A stretch of DNA of 37,783 bases from assembly GCF_007992215.1 (NCBI RefSeq), contig NZ_BJZV01000033.1:1-37783 (forward strand). Direction: 5' to 3'. A program made the position numbers and the translations under genes. The stretch is from Methylobacterium gnaphalii (GTDB lineage: Bacteria; Pseudomonadota; Alphaproteobacteria; Rhizobiales; Beijerinckiaceae). Under the pieces are notes generated by a model. The model was not told the DNA's origin. It ran no database searches and was given only the letters and a program-made list of their open reading frames with translations. Below, piece after piece: positions 32,547-37,783 of the stretch. How positions within the stretch are numbered: the stretch's first letter is position 1; each line of letters starts with the position of its first letter.

Positions 32547-33281
32547 ATGAGCAATCCGACCTACCCGCCACTCGACACGCTGAAACCTGTGGCGCCGAAC
32601 CTATGGATCGTCGACAGTGGCCCACTGCACGCCTTTGGCATGCCCTTGCCAGTGCGCATGACGGTCGTTCGGCTCGCCAGCGGCGAGATCTGGCTGCACT
32701 CTCCGACCTGGTTCGACGAGCATCTGCGCGGAGAGATTGAGGCACTCGGGCCGATCCGCCATTTGGTCGCGCCTAATACTGCGCACTGGACCTACCTGAA
32801 AGACTGGCAGTGTCGTTGCCCGGGCGCACTGACTTGGGCGGCCCCGAACCTGCGCCGGCGCCGTCCGGTGCGCCGTTCGGGCCCGCGGCTCGACCGCGAC
32901 CTCAGCGATACCCCGCCAGCGGACTGGGCCGGCGACATCGATCAGATCGTTGTGCCTGGAGGCTTTGGATTTCGCGAGACGGCATTCTATCACACGGCCT
33001 CCCGCACGCTGATCCTGACGGACCTCGTCATCAATCTCGAGCCGAGTAAGGTGACGGCGGTTACGCGGGCATTCCAGCGCATCGCAGGCACTTTGGCACC
33101 AGACGGTCGGGCGCCAGTGTATCTCCGTTTTGTTGTCCGCCTGGGCGGAAGCGCAGCAAAGAACGCTGCCCGAAGGCTCGTTGCGCTCGAACCGTCCCGC
33201 CTTGTGTTTAGCCATGGCGCCTTGATTGAGCACGATGCCACTCGCGCATTGCAACGATCCCTGCGCTGGCTCCTGCACTAG
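32547..33281 (+). CDS. DUF4336 domain-containing protein
   Basis: 244 residues. Family features are VAPNLWIVDSGPL, MTVVRLASGEIWLHSPTWF, GPIRHLVAPNTAHWTYLKDW, RDLSDTPPADWAGDIDQIVVPG, ETAFYHTASRTLILTDLVINLEP and LVFSHGALIEHDA. The pattern is that of a metallo-beta-lactamase-like fold in which the classic HxHxDH motif is not kept. Function is unknown. ATG at 32547 with GAGG eight bases upstream. Confidence 0.85.
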   Translation: MSNPTYPPLDTLKPVAPNLWIVDSGPLHAFGMPLPVRMTVVRLASGEIWLHSPTWFDEHLRGEIEALGPIRHLVAPNTAHWTYLKDWQCRCPGALTWAAPNLRRRRPVRRSGPRLDRDLSDTPPADWAGDIDQIVVPGGFGFRETAFYHTASRTLILTDLVINLEPSKVTAVTRAFQRIAGTLAPDGRAPVYLRFVVRLGGSAAKNAARRLVALEPSRLVFSHGALIEHDATRALQRSLRWLLH

Positions 33282-33427
33282 CTGAGCCTATGCTTGGTCG
33301 CGCACGAGCTGCGGCGGCCGGCATCCTGGCAACGCGCACGGACCAGCCGTCCGTGACTTGGTCGCGCCGATTGGCCACCGTAGAGTTTTCCGACCATCCG
33401 CGGATCGTCACCGCTGCGTCCTGAGAT

Positions 33428-33452
33428 GCCGAGCCCCGTGACGGGGCTCGGC
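33428..33452 (-). terminator. Strong hairpin after the manganese catalase gene
   Basis: GCCGAGCCCC and GGGGCTCGGC form a perfect 10-bp GC-rich stem with a 5-base loop, 12 bases after the catalase stop. No T-run follows on either strand. It probably ends transcription of the catalase gene or protects its 3' end. Confidence 0.55.
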
Positions 33453-33464
33453 AACTTCAGTCCT

Positions 33465-34322
33465 CTAGCCGATCTGCTGGCTTTCGGCGCCGCTGTCGGG
33501 CCGTGCAGGGCCGAGCACCGGCTCCTCGCCCATCGGCTTGTTCTTGAACACGCTGAAAGCGCCCTTGCCGTCGAGCGAGGGACCGCTGGTCCAGCGACCG
33601 GCCGGCGGCGCTGAGCCGTCGCCGGCGGTGGCGAAGAAGGCGTAGCTGTACTCGGTACGCTCCTTCTCTTGCGGGAAGCTATTCGGGATCGGCAGTGTAC
33701 CCTCCTTGCCGCCCAGTTCCTCGATGACCGCGAGCCATTGCTGCTGGTGCATCGTGTCGCGCGCGATCAGGAAGCTCCACATGTCCTTCATGCCGGGATC
33801 ATTCGTGGCGTTCGACAGCCGCACCGCGAGCGTCCGTCCCGTCGCCTCAGCAGCCACGTTGCAATACATGTCGGCGGCGATGTTTCCGCTCGCATAGATG
33901 TGGTTCATGTCAAACGGCACGCCGTCCGCATTGCCCGGGAAGGCCGCCATGCCGCTGGACAGCAGGTGCTTGTGCAGCATGCCCTCGGCGATATGGCGCG
34001 GGTTTTCGCCGCCCATCACGGCGCCGACGATGGCATCGGCGGCTCCGGCCTCCTGTACCTTCGTTGGAGCGTTCTCGAGGTTCATCGCGACGGCGGTGGC
34101 CAGCATCTCGATATGCCCGATCTCCTCGGTAGCCGTATGGAGGAGCATATCGCGGTACTTCGTGGTCGGCGCTCGGTTGCCCCAGGCCTGGAAGAAGTAT
34201 TGCATGCAAACGCGTATTTCGCCCTCCACACCGCCGATAGCCTGCTGAAGCATGCGTGCGTAGACTGGATCCGGGCTATCGACTCTCACCGGATACTGAA
34301 GGCGTTTGTCAAAATAATACAT
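33465..34322 (-). CDS. Manganese (non-heme) catalase
   Basis: 285 residues. Dimanganese ligands are in place: Glu35 (VEGEIRVCMQ), Glu67 and His70 (TATEEIGHIEML), Glu159 (NVAAEATGR) and His192 (RDTMHQQQW). The family start MYYFDKRLQYPVRVDSPDP and the C-terminal region with EYSYAFFA are present. The enzyme breaks hydrogen peroxide into water and oxygen. ATG at 34322. Monocistronic, ending in a strong hairpin. Confidence 0.95.
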   Translation of the reverse strand: MYYFDKRLQYPVRVDSPDPVYARMLQQAIGGVEGEIRVCMQYFFQAWGNRAPTTKYRDMLLHTATEEIGHIEMLATAVAMNLENAPTKVQEAGAADAIVGAVMGGENPRHIAEGMLHKHLLSSGMAAFPGNADGVPFDMNHIYASGNIAADMYCNVAAEATGRTLAVRLSNATNDPGMKDMWSFLIARDTMHQQQWLAVIEELGGKEGTLPIPNSFPQEKERTEYSYAFFATAGDGSAPPAGRWTSGPSLDGKGAFSVFKNKPMGEEPVLGPARPDSGAESQQIG

Positions 34323-34481
34323 AGATTAGGCTCCCAACAGACGAGCACAGCGTGAGTTGAGAAGCTTCGCTAACGACGCGATCTGCTTCTGGTGCGGCCA
34401 ATCAGCGTGTCACGAAACTGTTCACTCGAAGCGCGCATAAAATGCGCTTTTTCGATCGGCCGCGTCATGCGCACCAGCCCT

Positions 34482-35432
34482 TCACGGCTGGTGCCTGCGC
34501 GTTGCGGTGAGAACGACGAGCGCAATGCGATCAGCCTTGGCGTAAGCCGGATCGGCAAGTTCTTCGCCGTAAGCGTCGGAATCGAATTCGCGGTAGGCCC
34601 AATCGAGTCCGGCACGCTCGCAAACGGCGGTTGCGGCTTTGCGAAACGCGTCTTCGCCATCGACGATCACGGCGCCCGTGAACAGCACCAGGCTGCCGCC
34701 CGGTGCCAAGCGCTCCGCCGCTGCCTCCACGACCGCCAGCGACAATCCCTCGCCTGCTGCGCCACCGCCGTGGCGGTAGGCTCGTCCGAGGCGATCAACC
34801 ATGAAGGGCGGATTCGACACGATCAGGTCGAAGCTGCCTTCGACGGCGCTGAGCAGGTTGCTCTGCCGCGGCTCGACCGTCACTGCGGCGAGCTTCGCGT
34901 TCACGCCAGCGAGGCGCAACGCTGCTGGATTGACGTCGACCAGGACGACCTCCGCGTCCGGCGCGCGTTTCGCAACGGCGATCCCAGCAGCCCCGGAACC
35001 GCAGCCAATGTCGACTGCGCGCCGCAGAGGCGATGTGCGCGTGTCGAGATGACCGATGACGGCCGAAACGAAGCGTGCCGTGTCGGGACCGAAGAAGACC
35101 GCATCCTCCGCCTCCGGCGGATAGGCCGAGTGCACGAATAACTCGCCATCGAGGCTCGACACGCGGATTGTCGAGCGAAGCCCGTCCGCACCTTCCGCCA
35201 AAACGTTCGCCCGCCGCATCAGAGCAACCCAGCGAGACGGCAGAAGGCCTTCGTCGAACGGCCGGCTCCAGCCGAACACATCCCGTATCGAACGAGCACG
35301 CTCGTTGCCGGGTCGCCGGTTGACGTGCGCATGGCTCGCGGGCGTCACCGTCGTGAAAGCATAGCCATCCTCGCGCAAGGCTTGCACCAGCTCGACAAGT
35401 GCCTGCGTCGTCTCATGCTGATCCAACATCAT
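34482..35432 (-). CDS. Class I SAM-dependent methyltransferase (MTS/HemK-like)
   Basis: About 316 residues from the ATG at 35432. The cofactor motif I is VDIGCGSGAAGIAVAK, acidic motif II is VVLVDVNPAALRLAGVNA, and the catalytic NPPF motif (FDLIVSNPPFMVDR) is that of N-methyltransferases acting on glutamine, adenine or guanine. An N-terminal domain of ~130 residues (GLLPSRWVALMRRANVLAE) precedes it. Substrate is unknown; RNA, DNA or protein are all possible. The frame stays open to a TTG at 35570. That extension is AT-rich and unlike the rest, and I regard it as the promoter region. Confidence 0.82.
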   Translation of the reverse strand: MMLDQHETTQALVELVQALREDGYAFTTVTPASHAHVNRRPGNERARSIRDVFGWSRPFDEGLLPSRWVALMRRANVLAEGADGLRSTIRVSSLDGELFVHSAYPPEAEDAVFFGPDTARFVSAVIGHLDTRTSPLRRAVDIGCGSGAAGIAVAKRAPDAEVVLVDVNPAALRLAGVNAKLAAVTVEPRQSNLLSAVEGSFDLIVSNPPFMVDRLGRAYRHGGGAAGEGLSLAVVEAAAERLAPGGSLVLFTGAVIVDGEDAFRKAATAVCERAGLDWAYREFDSDAYGEELADPAYAKADRIALVVLTATRRHQP

Positions 35433-36069
35433 CCAGGTCACCCGAATATTGGCTGAGTGCAGAGCGGCAGATAAATCTTCCGACCGGACAATTTTCGCAT
35501 ATTTTCTCCAGATATTCTGTGTAGCTTGACCTAAGCTTCGGGTTGGAATATTATTATAGGTGAATTTCAAGTAGATTATCTGCGTCAGTCTTGGTCGATT
35601 GTATCAAATTTCGCGCGGGCGGCCTGTCCGATCTGGCTGGAGCAGACAGACGACGGTATCGCGACCAGACGGCCGAGCGCTTTCACACTGAACCGTAACG
35701 AAGCCCCACAAACTGGGAGGAGCAGGCAACCCGAATGGCAGGGCCTAGGACGGCACCCTGCCATGACCAAAACTTCTCAACCGTCCGCGGGCGGGCAACG
35801 CCCTGGGCCTGGAGACAGCTGGAGCCTCAGTACGAGCTTCGGGGGAGAAGTTCGAAGGCTTGGGTCAGTTACTGATCTCCGCGACCTCCATCATTCGCGT
35901 TGCTCCGAGATGTGATGGTGGGTGCGCCCCTCGTGTTGTTGCACATTAGAAAGCTCATCCTCGAACAGAGAAGCGGAGCAACGAACCGGGGTTGCTCATG
36001 TTCAATGATTTTAGGGAACGTCCGAATCTGTACTTTTCGCCATTGATGTAAGTTAAGCAGCTGGCCATC
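35433..36069. other. AT-rich upstream region, then sequence without a recognisable gene
   Basis: On the minus strand TATAAT occurs at 35555-35560, in the open-frame extension before the methyltransferase, and could be its -10 element. The rest to 36069 has no open frame with a domain. Confidence 0.35.
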
Positions 36070-36400
36070 TTAGGCTTCGCTTTGAGCAGGATCGGAAGGC
36101 GATAGCGGCAGCTGGAGCGACAGCCGAGGCGTAGTTGTGGGGAATTCATCGTAGCGGGTAGCAAGGTGGTGGAAGTTCTCGAGGCGGTTGCGCGTCGCCT
36201 CGATGCGATTGCGTGCCCAGTAACGTGCCTTGTCGTGACTGATCCTACTCTTCTGGTGCGCCTGCCTTGGATGATCGGCGCGAGATCATTCTTGCGGAGG
36301 TCTACGCGCAGCCCGGCGGCATCGTAGCCTGCTGGGTCGGCGCTGAAGCGGTGGATCCGGCCGGCGCTATGCCCACGATGCCAGAGTTGCGCTGACATCC
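36070..36400 (-). pseudogene. IS5-family transposase, C-terminal remnant with frameshift
   Basis: One minus-strand frame gives ADPAGYDAAGLRVDLRKNDLAPIIQGRRTRR, the region of the second catalytic Asp and after it. After a frameshift near 36245-36250 it continues SHDKARYWARNRIEATRNRLENFHHLATRYDE, which carries the R-x-x-IE signature around the last catalytic Glu. The stop is at 36070. The N-terminal half is missing and no terminal repeats are seen. It is a different IS5 copy from the remnant at 24224, which has only the N-terminus. Confidence 0.7.
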
Positions 36401-36486
36401 TCGGCATTGCAGCGCGTCAGCATGAGGACGCCAGGCCAGCTGGGCACGGCACTTCAGGGCCTTCTCGCGATAGCCCGCAGGGCGAG

Positions 36487-36518
36487 AAAAAGGCCCGACC
36501 AGCATGGGCTGGCGGGCC
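36487..36518 (-). terminator. Intrinsic terminator, leftward
   Basis: On the minus strand GGCCCGCCAGC, loop CCAT, GCTGGTCGGGCC forms a strong stem with one bulged base, directly followed by TTTTT. It is the clearest intrinsic terminator in the window. The gene it serves, to its right, is not evident. Confidence 0.7.
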
Positions 36519-37371
36519 GAGTTCAAGGGAGGAATGCTGGGATGGTCAGCACGCGGTGAACCGGCGATGTGAGGGATTGTTCAATCGAAGCTGCAAGGTC
36601 CGGTCTGACGTGGCTTGCCCATGAATTGCTGCGGTAAAGTGCGACGTCGCGATTGCGCTGGAAGCCAGGTCCGTCACCCGGGTGAGCGTGTCGCGGACCG
36701 ATGATTACGGCGAGACGCGAATGGTTCACGCCGGATTAGGTCAGACACGCAATTTCAGATGCGCCGCTAACATGGGTGGGAGCAGCGTCTGCGGATAACT
36801 CCGAAGGATAGCTCCTTGCGATGGAGAAGCGCCTATGACGAGCACCGCGACGATTCGAACCGGAGAATGGAGAGGGTTGGAGCAAGAGGTGTTCGAGCGA
36901 GTCAAAACGGGGATGGTCTGCAACGCGAAAGACTGTGACCCAACGACTGTTTTTGTTCGCAAACGTGAGCACTCGACTCGGAGGGAAACCGAGCGCCAAC
37001 AGCCAATAAAGATCGTCGGTTCGGGGCAGTGCCTGGACGGCGATCGCAGCAATGTTGCGCCGTTTGACGAGCTTCTTTTGAAGGTTTTCGAAGACGAGCG
37101 TTGATTGAGAGCGCCAGCGGATCACGGCTACCCCGCTGGCCAGCACGCTTAAGCCTTGCAGATAAGCTACTGCCGCCTCTTAAGCCCGAGACCGATTGGC
37201 ATAAGCTGCCCGAAAGATCTCGTGCATTGCCCCGCGCCGCCAATAACTGCTGTAGCTTGGCACTCCTCGCGCATCCCCGATCGGTGCGCCATTAGGCTCG
37301 CTCTTTGTCGAGGCCGTCTGCAGGATCTTGCTGAAGAGGCAAGTTGAGACGGTTGAACGAGACCCACACCC
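36519..37371. other. Region upstream of the orphan terminator, no recognised gene
   Basis: Open frames exist on the minus strand at 36523-36729 (68 codons, stop 4 bases before the terminator) and 36736-37146 (136 codons: MLASGVAVIRWRSQSTLVFE then LPRTDDLYWLLALGF). The second has a fairly protein-like composition, but I know no family for it and overlapping frames on both strands are equally open. One of them could be the gene ended by the terminator. Confidence 0.35.
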
Positions 37372-37783
37372 CTATGTGGTGGACTGGGCTCCGCGCTCGG
37401 CTTCCGTCGTGCCAGGCACGACGCCTTTTCGCGTGACATGCCCGACGAACGCTTCGACCCACGTATCGAAGCAGGCCATCGCCCTAGTTTCTTGGGCCAT
37501 GTCGTCGGCTTGGTCATCGGCGTAGGGTCGCCCAAGCCCAACCGAGGCATGGCGCCAGAGATCGTCCGGCACCTCGATGCCACTGTAGCGACACTGCCAG
37601 ACGAGGCTCTGGTACGCTTTGCGCTCGTCACCCTGGTACGGCTCGTCGGAGGGGTTGAACCAGTCCTTTTGCTTAAGGATCCGCGGTCGGCGATCGTCGT
37701 CGAGTTCGTTGCCTCCTTCGTTGCCGTAGCAGAAGAAGCCCGCGCTCCGCCCTTCCAAGTGGTTCTTAGAGCGCCTAACAGAA
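37372..37783 (-). CDS. Flavodoxin/NADPH-dependent FMN reductase-like protein, partial (runs off the window)
   Basis: The frame is open to the right edge, so the N-terminus lies outside. Visible are LEGRSAGFFCYGNEGGNELDD, then KQKDWFNPSDEPYQGDERKAY, LVWQCRYSGIEVPDDLW and DDQADDMAQETRAM. I associate this with alphaproteobacterial flavodoxin-family oxidoreductases, in which a flavin-loop G-F-F-x-Y-G segment precedes an insert with conserved Trp and Cys. The last ~15 residues (VVPGTTEAERGAQSTT) look unlike the usual C-terminus, so a frameshift near 37420 is possible. The TTG at 37756-37758 is only an internal codon in this view. Confidence 0.5.
   Translation of the reverse strand, partial: SVRRSKNHLEGRSAGFFCYGNEGGNELDDDRRPRILKQKDWFNPSDEPYQGDERKAYQSLVWQCRYSGIEVPDDLWRHASVGLGRPYADDQADDMAQETRAMACFDTWVEAFVGHVTRKGVVPGTTEAERGAQSTT

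Noticed and set aside
1..37783. CRISPR array, prophage or conjugation module
   Set aside because: No regularly spaced repeats with spacers, and no cas, phage structural or transfer genes were found on either strand.

Overview
The window looks like accessory DNA of a GC-rich alphaproteobacterium of the order Hyphomicrobiales, most likely Methylobacterium or a close relative. This rests on codon use and on the mix of genes: a Tat-exported xanthine-dehydrogenase-type oxidoreductase, a kdp operon with kdpD and kdpE at its end, an HxlR-controlled EmrAB pump, a manganese catalase and many decayed genes. No replication, conjugation or integrase gene is intact, so I cannot say whether it is chromosome or megaplasmid.

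Layout. Positions 1-3.3 kb hold a decayed arsH fragment, a bestrophin-family channel gene, a DUF72 gene, and decayed NUDIX and alpha/beta-hydrolase genes. Positions 3.3-9 kb are read leftward: a SLAC1/TehA-type transporter, a frameshifted short-chain dehydrogenase, the large molybdopterin subunit and small 2Fe-2S subunit of an IorBA-like dehydrogenase, and a GlxA-type AraC regulator. Positions 9.2-24.1 kb form one block bracketed by two direct copies of a ~488-bp repeat. Each copy carries both halves of a broken tRNA-Arg(CCG) gene, on opposite strands. Inside are a helicase remnant, an 11-bp helically phased repeat array, the potassium-uptake operon (27-aa peptide, kdpF, kdpA, 59-aa peptide, kdpB, kdpC, kdpD, kdpE, leftward), a GNAT acetyltransferase, and the rightward hxlR-emrA-emrB unit with emrA frameshifted.

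Positions 24.2-27.2 kb carry an IS5 remnant and a leftward operon of an IclR regulator, a family III CoA-transferase and a crotonase-fold enzyme. Positions 27.8-35.6 kb hold small stress-type or envelope genes: a 58-aa hydrophilic protein, a PilZ protein, a membrane peptide, a 98-aa protein, a HAD phosphatase, a dehydrogenase with a C-terminal membrane tail, a DUF4336 protein, manganese catalase and a methyltransferase. The right end has an IS5 remnant, an orphan terminator and part of a flavodoxin-like gene running off the edge.

The most unusual content is non-coding: four copies of an element that is exactly 77 bp long (two of them starting the long tRNA-bearing repeats), the split and inverted tRNA-Arg pieces, and the 11-bp phased array. 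Several genes (arsH, nudix, hydrolase, SDR, emrA, helicase, two IS5 transposases) carry frameshifts or stops. That fits a decaying accessory region, although single-base errors in the assembly could explain a few of them.
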